From positions 248,001 to 312,000 of the forward strand of contig JAVJSV010000012.1 of the NCBI GenBank assembly GCA_040219235.1: a stretch of 64,000 nt of DNA, written 5' to 3'. Source of the stretch: Rhodospirillaceae bacterium. GTDB lineage: Bacteria; Pseudomonadota; Alphaproteobacteria; Rhodospirillales; Rhodospirillaceae. The notes under the pieces are model-generated. The model did no database searches and was not told the origin of the DNA. It saw only the letters and a program-made list of their open reading frames with translations. How positions within the stretch are numbered: position 1 is the stretch's first letter; each line of letters begins with the position of its first letter. Positions 1-10,400 of the stretch are shown in pieces. The position numbers and the translations under genes are program-made.

Positions 1-25
1 CGCGCTCGACCCGAAAGACCGTTAA
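1..25 (+). CDS. C-terminal tail of an ABC transporter permease (DppC-like), partial
   Basis: The first bases read in frame 2 as Ala-Leu-Asp-Pro-Lys-Asp-Arg followed by TAA at 23-25. An ALDPxxR ending is typical of DppC/OppC-type permeases, which usually sit directly before the two ATPase genes found here. Only seven codons are visible, so the call rests on that ending and on synteny. The stop lies 5 bases before the ATG of the next gene, which fits one operon. Confidence 0.55.
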
Positions 26-30
26 CGCTT

Positions 31-1005
31 ATGACTTCAGTGTTAGAAATTGACAAACTCACCGTCGCCTTTAGTACGCCGGATGGAACAGTTGAAGCCG
101 TTAACGATGTGACTCTGTCTGTTGAGGCGGGTGAATGTCTTGGTCTGGTTGGCGAGTCTGGCTCCGGAAAAAGCCAAACCTTTATGGCCGCCATGGGATT
201 GTTGGCTGACAACGGCACGACATCAGGTGAAGTGCGGCTTGATGGTATTGATCTTCTGTCAGCCAATGAAAAAAAGCTGAACACCTTGCGCGGCGAACGC
301 ATTGCTATGATCTTTCAGGATCCGATGACGTCGCTGACCCCCCATATGAAAATCGGACGACAATTGTCTGAAGTGCTTATTGAACATCAAGGAGTTGATG
401 CGGCAATGGGACGCGCGCGTGCGCTCGACATGTTGAGCCGTGTGAAAATTCCCGAGGCTGAGCGTCGATTGGATATGTATCCCCATGAACTCTCTGGGGG
501 TTTGCGTCAGCGTGTGATGATCGCTATGGCGTTGATGTGTGAGCCCGAGGTCATCATTGCGGATGAACCGACAACGGCTCTTGATGTGACAGTGCAGGCG
601 CAAATTCTCGACCTTCTGGTTGAGGTTAAAGATAACCTGGGAACGGCGATTGTCTTGATTACGCATGATTTGGGTGTTGTCGCGGGACTGGCTGACCGGG
701 TTGCTGTGATGTACGGTGGACGTATCGTTGAGCAGGGTCAGGTTGCTGAAATTTTTGCATCCCCCATGCATCCGTATACGCAAGGTTTATTGGCGTGCAC
801 GCCGCGCTTGGATGTCGATACGGACGCTTTGATCACCATTCCGGGACAGCCCCCAAATTTACAAAATCTACCCACCGGTTGCAGTTTTCATCCGCGTTGC
901 ATTCATGCGTTTGATCGCTGCACAGCGGAGCGCCCTGTTCTTAAAGGTGTTTCTGAGACGCGGATGAAGGCCTGCTTCCTTGACATGGCGGAGGCCGCCC
1001 AATGA
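31..1005 (+). CDS. Peptide/opine ABC transporter ATP-binding protein (DppD/OppD type)
   Basis: Cytoplasmic ATPase that energises a family-5 (dipeptide/oligopeptide/nickel) importer. The Walker A motif GESGSGKS is at residues 41-48, the signature LSGGLRQR near 153, and Walker B plus D-loop (IIADEPTTALD) near 176. The C-terminal oligopeptide-transporter extension with GCSFHPRC is present. The length of 324 residues is normal for DppD. The gene overlaps the next ATPase by 4 bases (ATGA), indicating translational coupling. The substrate cannot be read from the sequence; the nearby solute-binding protein at 3305-4876 is a plausible partner. Confidence 0.93.
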   Translation: MTSVLEIDKLTVAFSTPDGTVEAVNDVTLSVEAGECLGLVGESGSGKSQTFMAAMGLLADNGTTSGEVRLDGIDLLSANEKKLNTLRGERIAMIFQDPMTSLTPHMKIGRQLSEVLIEHQGVDAAMGRARALDMLSRVKIPEAERRLDMYPHELSGGLRQRVMIAMALMCEPEVIIADEPTTALDVTVQAQILDLLVEVKDNLGTAIVLITHDLGVVAGLADRVAVMYGGRIVEQGQVAEIFASPMHPYTQGLLACTPRLDVDTDALITIPGQPPNLQNLPTGCSFHPRCIHAFDRCTAERPVLKGVSETRMKACFLDMAEAAQ

Positions 1006-1985
1006 GTGATGCGTTTCTGCAGGTTCGTGATCTTAAAGTCCATTTTCCAGTGCGAACGGGTGGTGTTCTCATAGGCCAATATACGCCGCTCAAAGCTGTG
1101 GACGGTGTGAGCTTTGATCTGAATCCGGGTGAAACCTTAGGGGTTGTCGGTGAGTCTGGATGCGGCAAATCCACCCTAGGACGTGCTGTTTTGCAACTCA
1201 TCGGTGCGACGGATGGTGTTGTCTCTTGGCTTGGCACTGATCTCACATCTCTCAGTAAAAAAGAACTGATCGCCGCGCGCGAAAACCTCCAGATCGTCTT
1301 TCAAGACCCGCTGGCCAGCCTCGATCCGCGTATGACCGCTGGTGATATTATCGCAGAACCGTTGCGCAATTACCGCCCCACGCTGACCAAGGCAGACCGT
1401 CGCAAAATGGTTGAGGAGATGATGGAACGGGTTGGCCTCCTGCCGCGCATGATCAACCGCTATCCACATGAATTCTCTGGCGGGCAATGTCAGCGTATCG
1501 GCATAGCGCGCGCAATGATATTACGCCCTAAATTGGTGGTCTGTGATGAGCCTGTGTCGGCGCTGGATGTTTCAATTCAGGCCCAGGTTGTTAACCTGCT
1601 CATGGATCTGCAAAAAGAATTTGGTTTGGCGCTTCTGTTTATCAGTCATGATCTTGCCATTGTCCGTCACATCAGCCATCGGGTAATGGTGCTCTACCTT
1701 GGAAAAGTGATGGAGTTGGCAGACAAGGCCGCACTTTATGCCACGCCGCGTCACCCGTATACGCAAGCTCTTTTGTCTGCTGTGCCAATTCCCGATCCGA
1801 CCAAAGAACGTAACAAAGACCGGATTCTGTTGACAGGCGATTTACCTTCGCCTTTAAGCCCCCCATCCGGTTGTGTCTTTCGCACGCGGTGTTTTAAAGC
1901 TACTGAAAAATGTGCCAAGCAGATTCCTATACTGGAAACAGCCGGTAAGGGGCAGCAGGTCGCCTGTCATCACTGGCAAGACTAA
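1002..1985 (+). CDS. Peptide/opine ABC transporter ATP-binding protein (DppF/OppF type)
   Basis: Second ATPase of the same importer, expected to form a heterodimer with the upstream ATPase. The Walker A motif GESGCGKS is at residues 50-57, the signature FSGGQCQR near 161, and Walker B (LVVCDEPVSALD) near 180. The C-terminal oligo_HPY extension contains GCVFRTRC. The 327-residue length is typical. Its ATG overlaps the stop of the preceding gene. It is the last transporter component on this strand; the following ferredoxin gene starts 24 bases later and may be co-transcribed. Confidence 0.93.
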   Translation: MSDAFLQVRDLKVHFPVRTGGVLIGQYTPLKAVDGVSFDLNPGETLGVVGESGCGKSTLGRAVLQLIGATDGVVSWLGTDLTSLSKKELIAARENLQIVFQDPLASLDPRMTAGDIIAEPLRNYRPTLTKADRRKMVEEMMERVGLLPRMINRYPHEFSGGQCQRIGIARAMILRPKLVVCDEPVSALDVSIQAQVVNLLMDLQKEFGLALLFISHDLAIVRHISHRVMVLYLGKVMELADKAALYATPRHPYTQALLSAVPIPDPTKERNKDRILLTGDLPSPLSPPSGCVFRTRCFKATEKCAKQIPILETAGKGQQVACHHWQD

Positions 1986-2009
1986 ACACCATTCCAAGCT
2001 GAGTATGAT

Positions 2010-2348
2010 ATGTCCGAAATAGACCAGCCCTATTATCGACTGCATGTTTTTTGTTGCACCAATGTGCGGCCGCAGTCACATCTGCGCGGATCATGTGCCC
2101 GTAAGAATTCTGTAGCGTTGCGTGATTATATGAAGACTCAGGCAAAGAAGATGGACATCGGGCGTGTGCGCGTTAATGCGGCCGGGTGTCTCGATCGCTG
2201 CGAGCTTGGGCCAGTGATGATCATCTATCCGGACGGCGTTTGGTATCATTACGAAAACGAAACGGATGTAGATGAAATTTTAAGCAGCCATATTAAAAAC
2301 GGCATCGTGGTCGAGCGTCTAAAACTCAAAGTTGAGGATGGACCATAA
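2010..2348 (+). CDS. Thioredoxin-like [2Fe-2S] ferredoxin
   Basis: A small cytoplasmic protein of 112 residues with the cysteine pattern of the thioredoxin-like 2Fe-2S ferredoxins: CC near residues 14-15, GSC about ten residues on, and the second pair in GCLDRC. The motif GPVMIIYPDGVWY, which follows the last cysteine, is characteristic of this family. These proteins bind a [2Fe-2S] cluster and are thought to pass electrons, but the partner is unknown. It lies 24 bases downstream of the ABC ATPase gene and converges with the NTF2-like operon. Confidence 0.85.
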   Translation: MSEIDQPYYRLHVFCCTNVRPQSHLRGSCARKNSVALRDYMKTQAKKMDIGRVRVNAAGCLDRCELGPVMIIYPDGVWYHYENETDVDEILSSHIKNGIVVERLKLKVEDGP

Positions 2349-2358
2349 GCCGTTTGTT

Positions 2359-2835
2359 TTAACGCGCGCTTTGAAAAAGCTCTTGTGCCCGGCGGGCGTA
2401 GGCTGCGCGGGTCATGGCCATCAGATCAACCGGCCCCTCCATAAGGTGGAAAAACCGCCAGCCTTCTGGTTTCTGTCGCAACAACGCTGTAACGCGTACA
2501 TCTGCTGAAATCGGCTTGCGTGGAATCTCTTTTGGACCAGCGAGTGTTGCAATCCAGCGCATGTCATAGGTCGCCAGCGTAATGTCCGAATCTATTTTTC
2601 GAGCGGTGTGGTTGGCGGACTGGCTTTTGAGCGATTCCATAATCATTCGTGATTTGGACCAATAGGCTTCAATGGCCTCCCATCCTACCAATGGGCTATG
2701 GGCTTCTTCGGGCATTAGTAAAGGCATCGGATCATCTAGGTCCCACAGGCGCTTCTTGCCGTCAAAGTTCATAGTTTCAGAGCAGGCAACATAGCGCTCA
2801 ACGAGATCAACAATCGTGGTCAGTAAGTTTGACAT
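2359..2835 (-). CDS. NTF2-like (SnoaL/nuclear transport factor 2 fold) protein, second copy
   Basis: Protein of about 158 residues with the pattern of a SnoaL-like cone fold: an N-terminal helix, LVGWEAIEAYW, a central beta-sheet and a final RFFHLMEGP strand. The open frame extends further upstream, but that part overlaps the preceding gene. The ATG at 2835 (alternative 2841) overlaps the TGA of the upstream NTF2-like gene as TGATG, so I use it as the start. It is a divergent paralogue of its neighbour (shared WRxFHxxE near the end). It ends the minus-strand operon. No catalytic role can be assigned. Confidence 0.8.
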   Translation of the reverse strand: MSNLLTTIVDLVERYVACSETMNFDGKKRLWDLDDPMPLLMPEEAHSPLVGWEAIEAYWSKSRMIMESLKSQSANHTARKIDSDITLATYDMRWIATLAGPKEIPRKPISADVRVTALLRQKPEGWRFFHLMEGPVDLMAMTRAAYARRAQELFQSAR

Positions 2836-3308
2836 CAACATATGCCCCGCTGTGGAATTGCACCTAGGCCGTCGGCTGCTACGCTTTCGTAATAGGCTTG
2901 CAACTCTAACAAGGGGGCGAGTGGGGCTTCGGCATAATGGAACAGACGCCATTGGTCCTCGCGGTTCCGCCAGATCGCCGTCACTCGGCACGTGCCACCC
3001 ATAGGTCCGCGGTCATCGGCAAACATCCAATTAAGCTCATAAAACGAAAGCCCAATGGCAGGGCTAAGGCTTCGCGCCAGAATTCCTTCAGCGCGATGGA
3101 GCACGGTGCTGAAATGCTCGCACGTGGTTTCTACATACTCCATTACAGCAACGCTGCCGATTAAAGGTGCGTGTCGTTCGGCAGGTAGGTAGCTGGACTG
3201 GGCGTCTTGCTCATCCCATAGCGATAAAATAGTTTCCGTATCTCTATTCGTCCAAGCCTTTATCCAAGCGTTTAAAGCTAACTCTGGAGTTTCGGTCTGA
3301 TGAGTCAC
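2835..3308 (-). CDS. NTF2-like (SnoaL fold) protein, first copy
   Basis: A 157-residue NTF2-like protein beginning with a GTG at 3308 that overlaps the TGA of the upstream solute-binding protein (GTGA). Features include ALNAWIKAWTNRDTETIL at the N-terminus, an 'APLIGSVAVMEYV' segment and a terminal WRLFHYAEAPL, as in ketosteroid-isomerase-like proteins. Both junctions of this gene overlap its neighbours, so all three proteins are probably made from one message. The function is unknown. The fold is used by enzymes on small hydrophobic or polyketide-like substrates but also by pure binding proteins. Confidence 0.82.
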   Translation of the reverse strand: MTHQTETPELALNAWIKAWTNRDTETILSLWDEQDAQSSYLPAERHAPLIGSVAVMEYVETTCEHFSTVLHRAEGILARSLSPAIGLSFYELNWMFADDRGPMGGTCRVTAIWRNREDQWRLFHYAEAPLAPLLELQAYYESVAADGLGAIPQRGIC

Positions 3309-4876
3309 GGAAGTAGATCAATCTCATGATAATTCAGAACAGTGTGGTCTTGCCGGAAATTTATGACCTTAGGTCCAAGCGCCTTAAAGAAGATGATTTC
3401 GTGCATCCATATGGCGGCGGCCTCATCATGGTAGCTAGCCATAATGTCCTCCGTGAGACGTGTACGCTCTTCCAAATCTGACGTTGCAAAGGCTTTCTCG
3501 ATCTTCGCGGTGACCTCTTCATTGCAATACCATGGACTACGATGAATGCAGGAATGCAGTCTTAATGGTCGCAGCGCATCCGTGGTGCGTTCGGCGGAAT
3601 AATTCATGCCGAAGGCCTCACCACGCCATTCCCCTTCCTGGATGCCACGAATTAATTGCTGGACTGGAATTGTGCGTAAGGACATGACAACGCCAACGTT
3701 CAACAAGTCTGCAGAAACTTGTTGATAAGCGGGGGCTAATGATGCCCCGCCACCAATTGTAACTTGGGCTGTAAAAGAAAAGCCGTCGCCATATCCGGCC
3801 TCATCTAACAACGCACGCGCTTTGTCTGGGTCGTAGGGGTAAGCCTGAACATCGGAATTGTATCCAACGCTTGCCGCAGTTGTGGGTTGGCTTGCGGCTT
3901 TGGTAAGTCCGCCAAAGAGGGCATCGATATAGGCGTTTTTATTGACCGCATAGTTGAGTGCTTGGCGCACACGTTTGTCTTGCAAAGGATGATCTTCAGG
4001 AATGCCGGTCAGGATGAACACCACACCCAGCACACTGCTTGATGTGCCAATGTCCCCGCGACCACCGCCCGCTTCAATAGACAAGATGTCATCGCGGCTC
4101 ATCGCGACTGCGATATCTATTCTGTCGGACAGTATGGCCTGCACCCGGGATGACGCATCGGGTAACGCAATAATTTCGAGTTTATCGACCTTTGGCGGAC
4201 GCCAGCCCTCGCGATGGGCGTCTAATGTTGCTTTAGCTTCAGTCCATTCAACCAGTTTAAACGGACCTGTGCCGATGGGGTGCTGAGCAAAACCTTCGCG
4301 CCCCAATTCTTTCCAATGCTCTGGTTCAACAATCAACAGGGCTTCTGTCAAAGCAGGCAGCAAGGGTGAAGCGACTTCAGTGCGAATGATGACAGTGTGA
4401 TCATCAACGGCTTCTGCGCTTTCTATTGCACCAAGATCTCGGGCGATGGGTTCTATGCTGGCAGCCGGACTTGTCAGATAATCCACGGCGAACACCACAG
4501 CATCGGCTGTGAAAGGTTTGCCATTATGGAAGAGAACATCTTTTCTTAAGTTGAATTGCCACGTCAGATCATCAAGTTTTTCCCATGACGTTGCCAACAA
4601 AGGCTCTACGCCACCATCTTCGGTGACAAAGGTCAGGCCTTCGAACATGGCGCGATAGGTGTAGATGGTCGGCACGCCCGTGCCGCGATAGGGGTTGCCT
4701 AGCGCTGGCGGCAGGCCAACGACCGCAAGCCGCAAGGTTTTGGGTCCGGGTTGAGGTGCCAGAACTGTTGTCTGTGACGGGTCTAAGGCAATGGGTGTCT
4801 CTGATGGTTGTAACAACCAGAAACCACCTAGACCGGCCAGAACAATTAAAACGAGGAGTAAAATTTTACGAGTCAC
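3305..4876 (-). CDS. ABC transporter solute-binding protein, family 5 (peptide/nickel/opine type)
   Basis: Extracytoplasmic binding protein of 523 residues. An N-terminal hydrophobic segment (residues 4-22, KILLLVLIVLAGLGGFWLL) is a signal or membrane anchor; no clear lipobox cysteine is present. The body has the family-5 hallmarks: MFEGLTFVTEDGGVEPLLA, LRKDVLFHNGKPFTADAV, HPIGTGPFKLVEW and VRQALNYAVNK. The start is GTG. It converges with the ABC ATPase operon at 1-1985 and may supply its binding protein (inference). It resembles the proteins at 52523-55584, so there was probably a family expansion. Confidence 0.9.
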   Translation of the reverse strand: MTRKILLLVLIVLAGLGGFWLLQPSETPIALDPSQTTVLAPQPGPKTLRLAVVGLPPALGNPYRGTGVPTIYTYRAMFEGLTFVTEDGGVEPLLATSWEKLDDLTWQFNLRKDVLFHNGKPFTADAVVFAVDYLTSPAASIEPIARDLGAIESAEAVDDHTVIIRTEVASPLLPALTEALLIVEPEHWKELGREGFAQHPIGTGPFKLVEWTEAKATLDAHREGWRPPKVDKLEIIALPDASSRVQAILSDRIDIAVAMSRDDILSIEAGGGRGDIGTSSSVLGVVFILTGIPEDHPLQDKRVRQALNYAVNKNAYIDALFGGLTKAASQPTTAASVGYNSDVQAYPYDPDKARALLDEAGYGDGFSFTAQVTIGGGASLAPAYQQVSADLLNVGVVMSLRTIPVQQLIRGIQEGEWRGEAFGMNYSAERTTDALRPLRLHSCIHRSPWYCNEEVTAKIEKAFATSDLEERTRLTEDIMASYHDEAAAIWMHEIIFFKALGPKVINFRQDHTVLNYHEIDLLP

Positions 4877-4971
4877 GGCAAAAATCCCTCAGCAAAGTAA
4901 CGTGGCCCCAAAGTAAAGTACCAACAGACTAACGGGAGTTGGTAGGAAAAGGTCAGCTTTTTTGAATCGGA

Positions 4972-7380
4972 CTAAAGAACCGCGGCCGCGCCCTTTAGCT
5001 CCGCAATAAGGGTTTGGCATGTTGGTAAATGATGGCGCTCTGTTTCAAGAATCGCCAAGAATGCGCGGCCTTTAATGCGATTTAAATTTATATTCTCAGC
5101 GGCTCCTTCAAGGCTTGCAGCATCAGCTACAATATCAATCAGGCGTTCAGCAGCATGCAGGCGTCCCCAAAGATAATCGTTTTCTCGATACGCGCGGCTG
5201 AAGAAGGCTCCAAAGTGATTGAATTGCTGACCTTTTAAACAAGCGGCTGTTCCGCCAGGTCTTAAGGTTTGAGCATCGTCGGGGCTGACACGATCAACAA
5301 GTATCTCATTGAACTCGTCTAAGTCGCGCCAATTGGTGACAGAGAATGTAAGGACATCCCAGGCGGCAAACCCAATATAGGATTCCAGAACTTCACGCCG
5401 GATGGCCTCAGGTAAGGTTTCAGTCAGTGTTCCGAGAACAGTCTCAGCTTGCTTAGCGTGGTCTTCAAAATTCAATGCTTGGGCGAGATCTGCAAGCACA
5501 TCCCCCATAATGGTCAGCGCTTCAGACGTTGGCTCAGAGGCTTCTGTTTCTTCAACGATCATTCTGATGCGGTTTTTTAGTTTCTCGGCGATCTGCATCG
5601 GAATGTTTTTTAGGGCGCTGTTCAGCGGCGTCATGAAGTCCAAAGTGTCATACAAACCGGCTTTTAACGTATCTAAATCGGCTGTGTTAACATTGCCTGA
5701 TTCATCGCCTTCGATTTTTACGTAAAGTTGATTGACCGCGCGTATCGCGAACCGAAGACGCCTTTGTCGAAACCTGGCATCAAAATTCAATAAGAACTCA
5801 ACCCAAATCGGGTTGGTTTGGGCTGTTGTTCCTGTAATCAGTGTTGTGTCGGTTGCCGTGATTCCCTGCACTTCGAACCACTTCACAAGAACGCGATTAA
5901 TTCGTTTAAGGTTTAGGCTCCCGTTACCGTAGCCACTGAGGTTCAGAATCAGGGATATGAGTTCATCAGCGACACTAGCGAGCTTCAGCCTTAAGTAACC
6001 TTCGTAAGCAAAACCGGCTTCTGCCTTTGCTTTAGCATTTGCCGCCAGGCGCAGCCGACCAATAGCTGCGCCATCCAATGGATCCCTGAGTTCCTGACCA
6101 GCCACGGCCGATACGATAGCCCTAATGTGGGGACGTGAGGCATCAACGACGGTTTGAAGACGTTGTATTTCTTTATTGTAGGAATTCACCCAAGCTAAGT
6201 CTTCGTGGATCGGCTCGTTGCGGGGAATGTCTGATAGGGCCCCCCGCAGAGTCCGTAAAAATCCAGGCACGCGACCCCAGTCATGATTGCGTGGGCCGCG
6301 CGGGTGAGGATCAATATACAACAGGCGACGATCTACTTGGCGGTAGGCAGGTCTGCCGGCGATGGCGTTAATCGCCTGAGCAAATGGTTTGTTTACCAGG
6401 ACGCTACCATCGACAAAGGCTGCGTCTGTTGGGTTAACGCCGTGCTTTAAGTATTGGCCGAAGTTTTCATAAAGAAAATCAACGCGCTTTTTCCAAACGA
6501 TTCCTTTTGCCTGTATCAGGCGGTCGCATTCCCCAAGCTGTGCTGGTGGAAAGGCGCCAGGGAAAGAGGATGTTGCACGCGCCGCGAACGCCAAGGCTGG
6601 AATATTGTCAGTATCAAAATCTGTTTGTTCGTGCCCGGGAGGCCATTGGCGGTAATGAAATTTTATGATCTGACGATGCTCACGTTCAATGACTGATGGA
6701 GGGTCGTGTATAGGTGTCTCTTTTGTGAACCCGTAAAAATCTGTCACTGTCACGTATAAGTCTAAGGGTAATCCCTCAGGCAACAAAGAACGTCCCCGCG
6801 CCAAAGACTGCCCCATGGCTGATATGCCGTCGAATAAGACTTCTGTGAGTTTTCCACCATTGAAGGGTGGCTTAAACCAACGGGATCGCAAAAAGATAGA
6901 TAGCTTTTGTCTGAACTCTTTGTCGTTAGCCAAGATCTTACGAAACGACCACATGAACATCCAAACGAACGGGCGAAACAACAGTTTATGCCAGGGCTTT
7001 GCCTGAACTTCCTCGGTCATAAGCTCGGTGACGTCGGTTTGTGTCAGCCAGAAGGATCGAACGGGGTCCATGTCCAGATCGTGTGCGAGGGCCCGCCCCA
7101 AAATAATCCCATTGATGCCGCCAGCAGAGGCCCCAGCGATAATGTCAACCACGACCCGCAAATCCAAATCCGGCTCAAAAGCGGCGAGAAGTTCCGTGTA
7201 GGCGGCTTCGCTGTCACGAACATCCTTACGGTAGGGTGCCGAGTCATCATCGTGGCGTGCGTGACGGTCGCGGGATGCGCGAATCAATTTGTGTATCTCT
7301 TTGGTGACGCCATGCATGTATACGGCTAGAGATACCCCGCCGTAGCAAACCAATGCGAGCCTAAGCTCTTTTTCTTTCAC
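4972..7380 (-). CDS. Patatin-like phospholipase family protein (DUF3376 type)
   Basis: Large 802-residue patatin-like protein with a GTG start. The N-terminus carries LALVCYGGVSLAVYMHG, which contains the glycine-rich oxyanion segment. The nucleophile elbow GASAG is at residues 83-87 (Ser85) and the second dyad residue is in FVDGSVLVNKPF. Patatins are Ser-Asp acyl hydrolases. The long C-terminal part (from about residue 400) is helical and corresponds to the DUF3376 extension seen in bacterial proteins of this size. It has no signal peptide and stands alone between the binding-protein operon and the RND pump genes. Confidence 0.88.
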   Translation of the reverse strand: MKEKELRLALVCYGGVSLAVYMHGVTKEIHKLIRASRDRHARHDDDSAPYRKDVRDSEAAYTELLAAFEPDLDLRVVVDIIAGASAGGINGIILGRALAHDLDMDPVRSFWLTQTDVTELMTEEVQAKPWHKLLFRPFVWMFMWSFRKILANDKEFRQKLSIFLRSRWFKPPFNGGKLTEVLFDGISAMGQSLARGRSLLPEGLPLDLYVTVTDFYGFTKETPIHDPPSVIEREHRQIIKFHYRQWPPGHEQTDFDTDNIPALAFAARATSSFPGAFPPAQLGECDRLIQAKGIVWKKRVDFLYENFGQYLKHGVNPTDAAFVDGSVLVNKPFAQAINAIAGRPAYRQVDRRLLYIDPHPRGPRNHDWGRVPGFLRTLRGALSDIPRNEPIHEDLAWVNSYNKEIQRLQTVVDASRPHIRAIVSAVAGQELRDPLDGAAIGRLRLAANAKAKAEAGFAYEGYLRLKLASVADELISLILNLSGYGNGSLNLKRINRVLVKWFEVQGITATDTTLITGTTAQTNPIWVEFLLNFDARFRQRRLRFAIRAVNQLYVKIEGDESGNVNTADLDTLKAGLYDTLDFMTPLNSALKNIPMQIAEKLKNRIRMIVEETEASEPTSEALTIMGDVLADLAQALNFEDHAKQAETVLGTLTETLPEAIRREVLESYIGFAAWDVLTFSVTNWRDLDEFNEILVDRVSPDDAQTLRPGGTAACLKGQQFNHFGAFFSRAYRENDYLWGRLHAAERLIDIVADAASLEGAAENINLNRIKGRAFLAILETERHHLPTCQTLIAELKGAAAVL

Positions 7381-7454
7381 CGTATTTTTGTTCCCGGTTC
7401 GAAACTAAGACGCGACCGTGCAACGACAACGCACTGTATGCGGAGGCCCGCTGA

Positions 7455-10400
7455 TTATTCTGCAGGTGTTCCGTCACTCACAATATCGTCAGACAGGCGA
7501 CCCCGGCCAGGGTGTTTTCGTTCTAGGTCTTTAAGATCAGCGGCCACCGCGCCAGGGGACCGTGTGTTCTGCGTCATCAATTGGTAGAACACGGGCACAA
7601 CCAAAAGCGTAATGAAGCTTGAGAAGGCAACGCCAGTGAAGATAACGACACCGATCGCTTCCCGTCCTTCAGCTCCCGCACCACTGGCTAGCACCAATGG
7701 CACGGCTCCCATGCATGTGGCCAGTGCTGTCATCACAATCGGTCGCAAGCGTATGGTTGAAGCTTCTACCAGGGCTTCTCTGAATTCGTAGCCTGCGTCG
7801 CGCAGCTGGTTAGCAAACTCGACAATCAGGATACCATTCTTTGCTGCCAAGCCGATCAACACGATGATTCCGATTTGGGAATAAATGTTGAAGCTGATGT
7901 CAAACAACCAGAGTCCCGCGAGAGCCCCCATCATGGCCAAAGGTACGGTCATCATAATAACGAGGGGGTGGATAAAACTTTCAAATTGCGCTGCAAGTAC
8001 TAGAAACACCACCAACAGCGCAAGACCGAAGAATACATACATGGCAGACCCGGATTCCTGATATTCCTGGGCTTGTCCATTCCAGCTAACCCGTGCTGCT
8101 TCTGGTAGTTTTTCCGCAGCCACGTTTTCTAGCCAATCAATAGCCTCTCCCATTGGATACCCTGGGGCTGGGGTTGCCATGACGGTGATAGACCGCAAAC
8201 GGTCGTATCTGTTGCGTGTGCCTGCATCAGTGATTTCATCAATTGTTATAAGATTGGACAGAGGTATCAGTTCGCCTGTTGAGTCAGACCGCACATATAT
8301 GTTTGTCACGTCTGTCGGTGTGCGTCGGTCTTCATCGCGTCCCTGGAGAATGACGTCATACTCTTCGCCCTTATCGACAAAAGTTGTGGCTCGGCGAGAG
8401 CCCAGCATAACAGCCAGTGTTTGACCTACAGAGCCAATGGATACCCCTAAGTCTGCTGCTCTATTTTGATCGATATTGATCCGCATTTGAGGACGGGTTT
8501 CATTGTAATTCGAACGCACGCCAAACAATCTCGGGTTCTCAGCCATGGCTTCAAGCATGATATCCCGCCATACAACTAACTCTTCGTAGGTGCTACCCCC
8601 AAGGACCATACTTAAGTTTGAGCCAAACCGCCCTTGGCCAAAACTTGGCGCAGGGCTTGGAATGATTTGTGCGCCAGGAATATCACTCAGCAGTGGACGT
8701 AATTCGCGTATAATGTCGTGAACACTTTTGTCGCGGTCTTCCCAAGGTTCAAGACGTATGATCACATTGCCCATGTTGGTGGCTTGTCCACTCACACCGG
8801 CGCCCATGGGCATGATCTGCAAAACACGTGCTGCGATTCCTGTCTCAACATATTCTTTTAAGATGCGCTTGGTGACCTCTAGTCCCTGGCGGTCAGTGTA
8901 ATCAAGAGACGCACCTTCGGGTGCGCGGATCATCACATTCACGCTGCCGCGATCTTCCGGTGGAGTGAACTCCTGAGGGATGATAAGAAATATTCCAACA
9001 CCGCCAGCCAAGATGGCCACGAAGGCTGCAATGACAAGATAAGGCCGATCCAGACCCATATTTAAGCTGCGGGCGTAAAACGCTCTCATCCATTCGAAGG
9101 CACGCATTGAACCGCGCGCAACAAGTGTCTCGTCTAACTCGTTTTTTAAGATTTTCGAGCACATCATTGGCGTTAGCGTCAACGCTACGAACATGGAGCA
9201 AGCCACCGCCGCCGCCATCGTGACAGCGAATTCTGTAAACAGCCGTCCAACCACGCCTTCGGTCAGCGTGATTGGCACAAACACGGCAATCAGCACCAGG
9301 GTTGTCGCGACGATAGCAACCCCAACTTGGCGCGCGCCTCGGTATGCCGCCAATAAAGGTGGCTCGCCTCGTTTGATGCGGCGGTGGATGTTCTCCAGCA
9401 TGATAATGGCGTCATCAACCACCAACCCAATGGCTAAGACCAAAGCCAAAAGCGTCAAAATGTTCAGCGAATAGCCCAAAGGCCACAACACGATGAATGT
9501 TGCCATCAGGGATATTGGGACCGTGACGGCTGGAATAATGACAGCGCGGATCGTGCCTAAGAAAAGATAAATCACAGCAATAACTAGGACGGCTGCAATG
9601 CCCATTGCCAGGGCAACTTCACGCAAAGCGGCAGTAATAAAAACGGAAGAATCCTGGTTGATGACGAGGCTCATATCTGAGGGCAACGTTGTTTGAAGGT
9701 TTTTGATTTCTTCTCGCAGAGCATCAGAAACCGTCAGAGTGCTTGCGCCGGGACGCTTAACAATGCCAATCCCAACCGAGTTCTTCCCGTCCGTTCTAAA
9801 GCTTGTCGCGGTATTTTCAGGTCCGATCTCGACCTTTGCAATTTCACTGAGTCGCACCAGGTAATTGTCAGCACCGCGGGCGATCACCAATCGCTCAAAA
9901 TCCTCAGGCGTATTAAAATTTCGCGCTGTCCGGAGATTGAAGTCACGGGTTTCAGATTCGAGCAGGCCAGCCCCTAATTCAACATTCTCACGGCGCAATG
10001 CATTTTCAACATCAACCACAGTGATGCCTCGCGCGGCCATGGCGCGCCGGTCAAACCATATCCGCAAAGATTTTTTACGTTCGCCGCCAATCCAAGCCGT
10101 TGCGACACCTTCAATCGAAGTAAAGCGGTCAATGAGAAAACGGCTGACGTAATCAGACAGTTCTAAACGGTCCATCTGTGGACTGGAGATGTTAAGCCAC
10201 ATAATGGGATCGGCGTCTTGGTCGGCTTTTCGGATCGTTGGCGGGTCGGCATCGTTTGGCAGCGAGCGGCTGGCGCGGCTTAGAACATCACGTATGTCGT
10301 TGGCGGCAGCATCAATGTCGCGGCCTAATTCAAACTCAACAATGATCCAACCCATCGCATCGCGCGCAGACGCGTTGATAGATTTAATACCTTCAACGCC

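Noticed and set aside
2842-2991. N-terminal extension of the second NTF2-like frame
   Set aside because: It runs back over the upstream gene's 3' end; the coupled TGATG start at 2835 explains the protein.
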